Assembly: GCF_001053185.1 (NCBI RefSeq)
Contig: NZ_CSTD01000005.1
Span: 1-64,000 of the forward strand
Direction of reading: 5' to 3'
Source of the DNA: Mycobacterium bohemicum DSM 44277
Lineage (GTDB): Bacteria > Actinomycetota > Actinomycetes > Mycobacteriales > Mycobacteriaceae
Length of the DNA stretch: 64,000 nt
In this document: piece after piece, positions 57,135 through 64,000 of the stretch
Position numbering within the stretch: position 1 is the first letter of the stretch
Layout: each line of letters begins with the position of its first letter
The notes under the pieces: generated by a model
What the model was told of the DNA's origin: nothing
Seen by the model: the letters and a program-made list of their open reading frames with translations, nothing else
Databases searched by the model: none
Made by a program: the position numbers and the translations under genes

Positions 57135-58992
57135 TGATGCCGTCACGGTTGCAGCCGGTGCCGGCCGGCGGGTTCTGAAACACGATCCGATTGTGCTGGG
57201 ACCCACCGGCGTCGACGTCGGGACCCTTGTCCAGCACGCCCGTCCATCCCAGGGCGCGCAACCGCGGTTCGGCGTCCGTCCAGAACATCCCCGTGACGTC
57301 GGGCATCAGGAACTGGTTGCCCTTCGACACCTGGATCTCGATGATTGAGTCGACCGGAACCGTCTGTCCCTTGGGCGGATTGGTGCCGATCACCTCGCCG
57401 GCGGGCCTGGTGCTGTCCACGTCCGTCTGACTGAACTTGCTGAACCCGTAGACGTTGAGGTTCTTCTGCGCGACGTCGACGGTCTGGCCCGCGACGTCGG
57501 GCACCTGCTTGGTCTCGGGCCCGGAGCCGACGACGACGGTGATCACGTTGGTGATGGCGGACGTCTGGTTGGCCGGTGGATTGGTGCCGATCACCTTGCC
57601 CAGCAGCTCCGGAGTGGACGGCGAGGTGCTCTGCTTGAACTTGCTGAAGCCCGCGGCCTTGAGCTTGGTGACCGCGTCGCTGTAGCTCAGTGAGGACACG
57701 TCGGGCACCTCGCGCTGCTCGGGCCCGGTGGAGACGTTGATGGTGATCTCGTCGCCCGCCCCCACCGACGAATTGGCCGCCGGGTCGGTGCCGATCACGT
57801 GGTCGGGCGGAATCGTGGAGTCGGGCTTCTGCAGCGTCCGTGTCTTGAAGCCGCGGTTCTGCAGCGCGGCGATGGCGTCGGCGGACACCTGGCCCCGCAT
57901 GTCGGGCACCTGCACGTCGCGGGTGCTGCCGCCGAAGGTGTTGAAGGCGATGACCACCACCACCGTCAGCACCGCAAGCACGGCGACCACCCCGATCCAG
58001 CGGCTCACCGAACGAGCGGTCTCGTCGCCGTCGGAGGTGTCCAGGACCTGGCGCGGCAACGGGTCGGTGCGCACTCCCCCGCGACCGCCGGAGCCGGAGG
58101 CCAGCAGCGAGGACCGCTCGGCGTCGGTGAGCACCTTGGGCGCCTCGGGGGGCTCCCCGTTGTGCACCCGAACCAGGTCGGCGCGCATCTCGGCCGCGGT
58201 CTGGTAGCGGTTCTCCGGGTTCTTGGCCAAGGCCTTGAGCACCACGGCGTCGAGATCGGCGGAGATGCCCTCGTGCCGCTGCGACGGGGGCACCGGGTCT
58301 TCGCGCACGTGCTGGTAGGCGACCGCGACGGGCGAATCCCCCGTGAAAGGTGGCTCCCCGGTGAGGATTTCGTAGAGCACGCATCCCAACGAATACACAT
58401 CGGAGCGGGCGTCCACGGTGTCGCCGCGGGCCTGCTCGGGCGACAGGTACTGGGCGGTGCCGATCACGGCCGCGGTCTGGGTGACGCTGTTGCCGCTGTC
58501 GGCGATCGCGCGGGCGATGCCGAAGTCCATCACCTTGACCGCGTTGGTGGAGCTGATCATGATGTTGGCCGGCTTGACGTCGCGGTGGATGATGCCGTTC
58601 TGGTGGCTGAAGTTGAGCGCCTGGCAGGCGTCGGCGATGATCTCGATCGCGCGCCGGGGGGGCATCGGGCCGTCGGTGTGCACGATGTCGCGCAAGGTGA
58701 CGCCGTCGACGTACTCCATCACGATGTAGGGCAGCTTGCCGGCGGGCGTCTCGGCCTCGCCGGTGTCGTACACCGCGACGATGGACGGGTGGTTCAGGGC
58801 CGCCGCGTTTTGTGCCTCGCGCCGGAACCGCAGGTAAAAGCTGGGGTCGCGGGCCAGGTCGGCGCGCAGCACCTTGACCGCGACATCGCGGTGCAACCGG
58901 ACGTCGCGCGCGAGGTGAACCTCGGACATGCCCCCGAAACCGAGGATTTCGCCGAGTTCATAGCGGTCGGACAGGTGCTGGGGCGTCGTCAT
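57112..58992 (-). CDS. pknB: Ser/Thr protein kinase PknB with four PASTA domains
   Basis: 626 residues. Kinase domain about 10-275: glycine loop GFGGMSEVHLARD, VAVKVLRADL, IIHRDVKPANIMIS, VMDFGIARA and YLSPEQARGD. One transmembrane helix near residue 335 (WIGVVAVLAVLTVVVVIAF). Four extracytoplasmic PASTA repeats start at VQVPDMRGQ, REVPDVSSL, KQVPDVAGQ and FLMPDVTGM. PASTA domains sense peptidoglycan fragments. PknB phosphorylates CwlM, MurJ-associated domain and other wall factors. Its start overlaps the pknA stop by 4 nt, as in M. tuberculosis. Confidence 0.97.
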   Translation of the reverse strand: MTTPQHLSDRYELGEILGFGGMSEVHLARDVRLHRDVAVKVLRADLARDPSFYLRFRREAQNAAALNHPSIVAVYDTGEAETPAGKLPYIVMEYVDGVTLRDIVHTDGPMPPRRAIEIIADACQALNFSHQNGIIHRDVKPANIMISSTNAVKVMDFGIARAIADSGNSVTQTAAVIGTAQYLSPEQARGDTVDARSDVYSLGCVLYEILTGEPPFTGDSPVAVAYQHVREDPVPPSQRHEGISADLDAVVLKALAKNPENRYQTAAEMRADLVRVHNGEPPEAPKVLTDAERSSLLASGSGGRGGVRTDPLPRQVLDTSDGDETARSVSRWIGVVAVLAVLTVVVVIAFNTFGGSTRDVQVPDMRGQVSADAIAALQNRGFKTRTLQKPDSTIPPDHVIGTDPAANSSVGAGDEITINVSTGPEQREVPDVSSLSYSDAVTKLKAAGFSKFKQSTSPSTPELLGKVIGTNPPANQTSAITNVITVVVGSGPETKQVPDVAGQTVDVAQKNLNVYGFSKFSQTDVDSTRPAGEVIGTNPPKGQTVPVDSIIEIQVSKGNQFLMPDVTGMFWTDAEPRLRALGWTGVLDKGPDVDAGGSQHNRIVFQNPPAGTGCNRDGIITLKFGQ

Positions 58993-59395
58993 CGGGGTAT
59001 CTCGTGCCTGGCCGGTAGCGTGCTGGGCTCCCCCGGGATCGCCCAGCCGGACGCGGCGGGTTCGCCGTGCAATCGAGGTTTACCCGCCGGGTGCCGATTC
59101 GTCCACTCGAGGCGCAGGCCCCGGCCGGTCCCGAAGCCGGTGGGCGTGTTCGTCGTCGGCCCCCCCGCGGGAGGCGGCGTGGTCTGGGTGACCGTGGGTG
59201 CCTGCTGCTCGGTGTCCGTGCGCGAGTTGATGACGATGAGCACCGCGATGATGATCGCCAACGCACCCAGGACGCCGGCCGCCCACAGCAGGGCGCGCTG
59301 GCCCGACGAGAACGTCCGCCGGGCCGGGGGACGGGAGCGCCCGGTGGACGGGCCGGTTCGGCGGGCCGCCACCGTCCGGCTGGGCGCGGGCCGCG
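58989..59395 (-). pseudogene. pknA: 3' part of pknA (transmembrane helix and tail)
   Basis: From about 59395 the minus strand reads SRTVAARRTGPSTGRSRPPA then RRTFSSGQRALLWAAGVLGA with LAIIIAVLIVINSRTD and a Pro/Thr-rich tail ending at 58989. This matches the juxtamembrane segment, helix and extracytoplasmic tail of PknA. It is not in frame with the truncated isomerase gene before it. The kinase domain lies 1.7 kb upstream, separated by hypF-related sequence. Confidence 0.9.
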
Positions 59396-59707
59396 GCGCA
59401 TCACCGAGCGCACCTGCGCGTCGTCGGCGCCGGCCACCGCGATCACGATGTCGCCGGGCCGCGCCGACACCCGCACCACGTCGACGAGGTCGGGTCCGGT
59501 CAGGGCCACCGCAGGCAGCGCGCGTTTGCCCATGATCACCGGGTGCACGAACTCGACCGCGATGTGCATGGCGTGCGGCTCGCGGCCCGGCGCGATGGAC
59601 CACATGGTGGCGCCCGCGGCGAAGCGCCTGGCCAGCGTGAACGCCGCCGCAGCGAGCTCCTCGGCCAATTCGGCGCTCAACCCGCGATCGATCGCCGTGC
59701 TCGTCAT
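59396..59707 (-). pseudogene. 5' part of a SIS-domain (phosphoheptose isomerase-like) gene
   Basis: From the ATG at 59707: MTSTAIDRGLSAELAEELAA and then FTLARRFAAGATMWSIAPG, with PALTGPDLVDVVRVSARPGD-type later sequence ending near DAQVRSVMRR. It resembles SIS-domain proteins encoded beside hyp genes in hydrogenase clusters. About 104 codons remain before the join to pknA near 59390-59398. Confidence 0.7.
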
Positions 59708-59711
59708 CCGG

Positions 59712-61931
59712 TCAGCCCACCTCCCGCGCGGCCAGCATCGAGACCACGGCCTGGCCCAGCGCCAGCCCGCCGTCGTTGGGCGGCACCCGGTGGTGGGTCA
59801 GCACCTCGAATCCCGCCGGCTCCAGCCGGTCACGGCACCCGCGCAGCAACAGTACGTTCTGGAACACCCCGCCCGTCAGCCCCACCAGCCGGACCGGCCC
59901 GGCCACCCGCGTGACCACCTCGGCGACGGCACCGGCGACCGTCTCGTGGAAAGCCGCGGCCAGCGCCGCCGGCCGAGCTCCGGACCGCAGGGCGGCCACC
60001 AGCGCCTGCACCAGGCTGGCGGGGTCGATCACACCGTCGGCGCGCACCGTCAGGGGCAGCGACGGCAGCGGTCGCCCCGCCGACTCGGCGAGCGCCTCGA
60101 GTTCGATGGCGGCCTGGCCCTCGTAGTCGATGCGGTGCCGCACGCCCAGCAACGAGGCGACGGCGTCGAACAGCCGGCCCATGCTGGAGCACGGCACGCA
60201 GCCGGCGCCGCTGTCCAGTTGCGAACGCAGGAGCCGCAATTCGTCCGGCGTGGCCGCCGAGACCGGTGCCAGGTCGGGGGTCCAGTCGATGCCGGCCGCC
60301 CACAGCTGCGACAGCGCCATCCGGCACGGGTTGCGCACCGCGGCGTCACCGCCGGGCAGCGGCACCGGCAGCAGGTGACCGGCGCGCACGAAGCGGTGGC
60401 TGTCGGTGCCGAGCCGGAGAATCTCTCCGCCCCAGATGGTTTCGTCGCAGCCGTAGCCGGTGCCGTCGAAGGACACCCCTACGATCGGTTCGCCGACGCG
60501 GCCGTGCTCGGCCAGCAGCGACACCACGTGCGCGTGGTGGTGCTGGACCAGGTCCAGCGGCCGGTCGCCGGCGTGGCGCTCGGCCCAGCCGCGGGTGTGG
60601 TAGCCGGGGTGCAGATCGGCGGCCAGCCGCGTTGCGCCGCCGCGTATCCCGCTGAGCTGGCCGACGGCGCGCTCGAACGCGCGCAGCGTCTCCCAGGTGC
60701 CCATGTCGCCGATGTGCCCGGACAGGTAGGCGCGCGACCCGTCGGTGAGGCAGAAGGTGTTCTTCAGTTCCCCGCCGACGGCGAGCACCGGCGGGCCCTG
60801 GACGCCCACATCGATCGGCAGCGGCGCGTAGCCGCGCGACCGGCGGATCGGCAACTCGCGGCCTTCCAGGACGCGCACCACCGAGTCGTCGCACGGCACG
60901 TGGATCGGCCGGTTGTTGTCGAGCACCGAGTCGCACAGCGGCGGAAGCCGGTGCGCCGCATCGTCGTCGGTGAAGCAGATCGGCTCGTCGGAGCGGTTGG
61001 CGCTGGTCAGCACCAGCGCGTCGGGGACCGGCGCCGACTCGTCGGGCACGGGTGCGAGCAGCAGGTGGTGGACGGGGGAGTACGGCAGCATCAGCCCGAG
61101 CAGCGGGCTGCCGGGGGCGACGGCGTCGGCGAAGGGCCCGCCGCTGCGGTAGCGCATCGCGGGGTTCTTCACCAGCGTGATCTCGATGAGCTCGCGCACG
61201 TTGGGCGGCAACTCGGCGGGCAGCGGCGGCGGGGGCTCCTTGATGTGCTTCATGGCCACCGTCAGCGCACCGTCGCCGGTGAACGGCCTGCGGCCCGAAA
61301 CCACCTCGTAGCCAACGACTCCCAGCGAGTAGACGTCGCTGGCGGGGGGGGCTTCGTGGCCCAGCGCCTGCTCGGGGGCGATGTACTGGGCGGTGCCCAT
61401 CACCATCCCGGTCTGGGTTACCGGCGCCGCGTCGACGGCCTTGGCGATGCCGAAGTCGGTGATCTTCACCTGGCCGGTGGGAGTGATCAGGATGTTGCCC
61501 GGCTTGACGTCGCGGTGCACCAGGCCGGCGGAATGCGCGACCTGCAGCGCCCGGCCGGTCTGCTCGAGCATGTCCAGCGCGTGGCGCAGCGAGAGCCGTC
61601 CGGTCCGCTTCAGCACCGAGTTCAGTGGCTCGCCGTTGACCAGCTCCATCACCAGATAGGCGGTCCGGCCCTCCCCGTCCAGCTGGCTCTCGCCGTAGTC
61701 GTGAACCTGGGCGATGCCCGGGTGATTGAGCATCGCGGTGGTGCGGGCCTCAGCGCGGAAGCGCTCGATGAATTCCGGGTCCTGGCTGAACTCCTGCTTG
61801 AGCACCTTGACCGCGACGCGCCGGCCCAGCCGGCTGTCCACGGCCTCCCACACCTGGCCCATGCCGCCGGTGGCGATCAGACGCTGCAGGCGGTAGCGGC
61901 CAGACAGCGTCACCCCAACTCGCGGGCTCAT
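59712..61931 (-). CDS. pknA: Chimeric ORF: PknA kinase domain fused in frame to HypF carbamoyltransferase
   Basis: 739 residues. Residues 1-272 are the PknA kinase (MSPRVGVTLSGRYRLQRL, ATGGMGQVWEAVD, LVHRDVKPGNILIT, ITDFGIAKA, YIAPEQALGH). After GGPFADAV it becomes the C-terminal half of HypF: APGSPLLGLMLPYSPVHHLL, LVLTSANRSDEPI, RPIHVPCDDSVVR, LVQHHHAHVVSLLAEHG, FDGTGYGCDETIWGGE and LTGGVFQNVLLL. HypF makes carbamoyl adenylate and transfers it to HypE for [NiFe]-hydrogenase CN ligands; its acylphosphatase, zinc-finger and most YrdC parts are missing here. The kinase lacks its membrane anchor. The join is within GCCGTCGCC. The start overlaps the pbpA stop, the normal pknA position. Confidence 0.9.
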   Translation of the reverse strand: MSPRVGVTLSGRYRLQRLIATGGMGQVWEAVDSRLGRRVAVKVLKQEFSQDPEFIERFRAEARTTAMLNHPGIAQVHDYGESQLDGEGRTAYLVMELVNGEPLNSVLKRTGRLSLRHALDMLEQTGRALQVAHSAGLVHRDVKPGNILITPTGQVKITDFGIAKAVDAAPVTQTGMVMGTAQYIAPEQALGHEAPPASDVYSLGVVGYEVVSGRRPFTGDGALTVAMKHIKEPPPPLPAELPPNVRELIEITLVKNPAMRYRSGGPFADAVAPGSPLLGLMLPYSPVHHLLLAPVPDESAPVPDALVLTSANRSDEPICFTDDDAAHRLPPLCDSVLDNNRPIHVPCDDSVVRVLEGRELPIRRSRGYAPLPIDVGVQGPPVLAVGGELKNTFCLTDGSRAYLSGHIGDMGTWETLRAFERAVGQLSGIRGGATRLAADLHPGYHTRGWAERHAGDRPLDLVQHHHAHVVSLLAEHGRVGEPIVGVSFDGTGYGCDETIWGGEILRLGTDSHRFVRAGHLLPVPLPGGDAAVRNPCRMALSQLWAAGIDWTPDLAPVSAATPDELRLLRSQLDSGAGCVPCSSMGRLFDAVASLLGVRHRIDYEGQAAIELEALAESAGRPLPSLPLTVRADGVIDPASLVQALVAALRSGARPAALAAAFHETVAGAVAEVVTRVAGPVRLVGLTGGVFQNVLLLRGCRDRLEPAGFEVLTHHRVPPNDGGLALGQAVVSMLAAREVG

Positions 61932-63403
61932 CGTCCTCCCTGTAACGCGGCCTCGATCACGGCCCGTCCGATCGGCGCGGCCAGCGCACCTCCGGTCGCG
62001 GACAGCCGGTCCCCCCCGTTCTCGACCAGCACCGCGACGGCCACCTTCGGTGTCTCTGCCGGCGCGAAGGCGATGTACCACGCGTGCGGCGGAGTGTTCC
62101 GCGGATCGGTCCCATGCTCAGCGGTACCGGTTTTGGATGCGATCTGCACGCCGGGAATGGCCCCTTTCTGCTGTGCGACCTTCTCGGCGCCGACCATCAG
62201 CTCTGTTAGCTTAGCGGCGACCTGCGGCGACACCGCGCGGCGCTGCTGGTAGGGCGCGGTGGTGCTGATGTTCGCCAGGTCCGGTCCCTTGATGCTGTCG
62301 ACCAGGTAGGGCTGCATCATCCCCCCGCCGTTGGCGATCGTGGCCGCGATCGCGGCGTTCTCCAGCGGCGTGAGGGCGACGTCCTTCTGGCCGATGCTCG
62401 ACATCCCCAGCGCGGCCGCGTCCGGAATGAGCCCCACGGTCGACTCCGCCACCTGCAGCGGGATCACCCCGGGCGTGCTGTCCAGGCCGAACGAGTGCGC
62501 CATGTTGCGCAACGCGTCGGCCCCGGTGAGCAGGCCGAGCTGCACGAATGCGGTGTTGCACGACAGCGCGAACGCCTGCTTCAGCGACACCGTCGGGCCG
62601 TTGCCGCAGGTCGACCCGCCGTAATTCTCCAGCGTGGCCGTGCTGTCGGGCAGCGGGATCGAGGCCGCGGCCGTGAGCTGCTCGGAGTCGGTGGCGCCGG
62701 CCTCCAGCGCCGCCGCGGTCGTGACCACCTTGAAGGTCGAACCGGGCGGATAGGTCTCGGAGATGGCGCGGTTGGTCAGCGGGTTGCCGGGGTCGTCACG
62801 CAGCCGCTGCCAGGCCTGGGCCTGCACCTCCGGATCGTGTGACGACAACAGATTCGGGTCGTACGACGGCGACGACACCAGGGCCAGGATCTTGCCGGTC
62901 GCGGGTTCGAGGGCCACGACGGCCCCCTTGCAGGGCCCGCCGCAGCCCTGCTGCATGGCGTCCCACCCGGCCTGCTGGACGCGCGGGTTGATCGTGGTGT
63001 CGACGTTGCCGCCCCGCGGGTCGCGGCCGGTGAAGAAGTCGGCGAGGCGGCGCCCGAACAGCCGCTCGTCGGAGCCGTTGAGCAGCGGGTCCTCGGCCCG
63101 CTCGAGGCCGGTGCTGGAGTAGCGCAGCGAATAGAAACCCGTGATCGGCGCGTACACGAAGGGGTTGGGGTAGACCCGCAGGAAACGGAAACGGTCGTCG
63201 GTGGCCACCGAATAGGCCAGCAGTTGGCCGCCGGCGACGATCTGGCCGCGCTGCCGCGAATACTCGTCGAGCAGGACCCGCTGGTTGCGCGGGTCGGCGC
63301 GCAGGCCGTCGGCCGCGAACACCTGCGTCATCGTGGCGTTGAGCAAGAGCAGGACGATCAACGCCATCACGGACACCGAGATCCGGCGGAGGGAGGCGTT
63401 CAT
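61928..63403 (-). CDS. pbpA: Class B penicillin-binding protein PbpA
   Basis: 491 residues from the ATG at 63403. An N-terminal anchor helix (ISVSVMALIVLLLLNATM) precedes the dimerisation domain. Transpeptidase motifs are SxxK in PPGSTFKVV, SxN in ALSCNTAFVQLG and KTG in IASKTGTAEHG. It crosslinks peptidoglycan with RodA during division and is a PknB substrate in M. tuberculosis. Coupled to rodA and pknA by 4-nt overlaps. Confidence 0.95.
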   Translation of the reverse strand: MNASLRRISVSVMALIVLLLLNATMTQVFAADGLRADPRNQRVLLDEYSRQRGQIVAGGQLLAYSVATDDRFRFLRVYPNPFVYAPITGFYSLRYSSTGLERAEDPLLNGSDERLFGRRLADFFTGRDPRGGNVDTTINPRVQQAGWDAMQQGCGGPCKGAVVALEPATGKILALVSSPSYDPNLLSSHDPEVQAQAWQRLRDDPGNPLTNRAISETYPPGSTFKVVTTAAALEAGATDSEQLTAAASIPLPDSTATLENYGGSTCGNGPTVSLKQAFALSCNTAFVQLGLLTGADALRNMAHSFGLDSTPGVIPLQVAESTVGLIPDAAALGMSSIGQKDVALTPLENAAIAATIANGGGMMQPYLVDSIKGPDLANISTTAPYQQRRAVSPQVAAKLTELMVGAEKVAQQKGAIPGVQIASKTGTAEHGTDPRNTPPHAWYIAFAPAETPKVAVAVLVENGGDRLSATGGALAAPIGRAVIEAALQGGR

Positions 63404-64000
63404 ACCTTCTCGATGACCTCGGTCTTGGCCGCCGCGATCGACGACTTGTTGCGCGCCCGGGTGCGCAGCGGGCGGCGGGCGCTGTGCGAGATCCGCACCA
63501 GGATCCCCAGTAGCACGTAGTTCGCCAGCAGCGACGACCCGCCGTAGGACATCCACGGCGTGGTCAACCCGGTGAGCGGAATCAGTTGCGTCACACCGCC
63601 AACCACGATGAACAGCTGGATGGCGAGGGTGCAGGCAAGACCCGCGGCCAGCAGCTTGCCGAAGCTGTCGCGGGTCGCGATCGCGGTGCGCAGCCCGCGG
63701 ACGATGACGATCGTGTAGAGCATCAGGATGCTCGCCAGCCCGACCAGCCCGAGCTCCTCGCCGAACGCGGCGATGATGAAGTCGGTCGACGCGGCGGGCA
63801 CGGTGTCGGGCTGGCCGTTACCCAGGCCGGTGCCGAAGATGCCGCCGGTGGCGAAGCTGAAGAGCGACTGGACGATCTGGTATCCGCTGCCGTCGGGATC
63901 GGCGAACGGGTCCCACCACGTGTGCACCCGAACGCGTACATGGGCGAACATGTAGTACGCCGCAACGCTTCCCAACGCGAAGAGCACCAACCCGATGACC
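63400..64000 (-). CDS. rodA: RodA (SEDS peptidoglycan polymerase), 5' end outside window
   Basis: Only the C-terminal 200 residues are inside the window. SEDS hallmarks are GIFGTGLGNGQPDTVPAAST and DFIIAAFGEELGLVG with the conserved Glu-Glu-Leu, and the last helices TGLTTPWMSYGGSSLLANYV. It polymerises glycan strands with PbpA as partner. The tail is basic, ending KTEVIEKV. The gene is the upstream partner of pbpA. Confidence 0.93.
   Translation of the reverse strand, partial: VIGLVLFALGSVAAYYMFAHVRVRVHTWWDPFADPDGSGYQIVQSLFSFATGGIFGTGLGNGQPDTVPAASTDFIIAAFGEELGLVGLASILMLYTIVIVRGLRTAIATRDSFGKLLAAGLACTLAIQLFIVVGGVTQLIPLTGLTTPWMSYGGSSLLANYVLLGILVRISHSARRPLRTRARNKSSIAAAKTEVIEKV

Noticed and set aside
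59712..61120. A natural kinase-regulated hydrogenase maturation enzyme (designed PknA-HypF fusion)
   Set aside because: The HypF part lacks its N-terminal domains, the rest of pknA follows immediately after a truncated neighbour gene, and other junctions in this window show the same pattern; a chance or assembly fusion is more likely.
59067..62252. Plus-strand open frame of over 1000 codons opposite pknA/hypF/pbpA
   Set aside because: Low-complexity His/Arg/Gly translation; the minus strand carries clear kinase, HypF and PBP motifs.

Overview
This window is a mycobacterial chromosome segment of high G+C. It carries the conserved mycobacterial origin block: rpmH, rnpA, yidD, yidC, jag, rsmG, parA and parB to the left of dnaA, and dnaN, recF, gyrB, gyrA, tRNA-Ile, tRNA-Ala, cwsA, ppiA, crgA, trpG, pknB, pknA, pbpA and rodA to the right. 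A PE-family protein with a PE_PGRS-type linker, lipobox proteins and M. tuberculosis-like gene neighbourhoods point to a slow-growing non-tuberculous Mycobacterium. I cannot name the species. Locus names such as Rv0350 are given from memory of M. tuberculosis gene order and are comparisons, not database results.

Layout. 1-2.3 kb: a partial Hsp70-like gene and two secreted or membrane proteins. 2.3-6.7 kb: a molybdenum-hydroxylase operon (large, medium and small subunits) and a divergent MobA-like gene. 6.7-17.3 kb: an amino-acid permease and the heat-shock block dnaK-grpE-dnaJ-hspR and clpB, with HspR operators (HAIR) and SigH-like promoters upstream of dnaK and clpB. 17.4-31.8 kb: the neighbourhood known around Rv0359-Rv0383 (pyrE, a SpoU methyltransferase, XdhC, CoxG, GH76, acetoacetyl-CoA synthetase, DedA, fba, a metal-efflux CDF gene, a site-2 protease). 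31.9-36.9 kb: a mosaic. 37-53 kb: partition genes, oriC and gyrase. 53-64 kb: tRNAs, division proteins and the cell-wall kinase/PBP operon.

The most notable result is a set of broken or chimeric genes, several of them normally essential. (1) pknA is split by about 1.7 kb of a hydrogenase-maturation region, giving an in-frame PknA-kinase::HypF fusion. (2) The end of dciA and the start of gyrB are missing, so the dciA N-terminus runs straight into gyrB. (3) purA has lost its P-loop N-terminus and begins with what looks like the first codons of the anti-SigM gene; a MurJ-pseudokinase/sigM block sits before it. (4) The Rv3916c homologue is cut and joined to about 100 bp of a glycolipid-type methyltransferase. 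(5) A PE gene ends abruptly against the first 16 codons of a LysR-type regulator. Where I could compare both sides, the joins sit at short shared sequences. Because single-copy essential genes are hit repeatedly, assembly chimerism is the simplest explanation; a strain with real rearrangements is the alternative. Read mapping across these junctions would decide.

Other signals include two perfect parS sites inside parA and at the rsmG start, a perfect 12-6-12 palindrome over the putative promoter of the CDF exporter, two large intergenic hairpins (after pyrE and after fba), an in-frame rnpA-yidD fusion, and frameshifts in the Rv0007 and Rv0383c homologues. I saw no CRISPR array, insertion sequence, prophage or rRNA operon.
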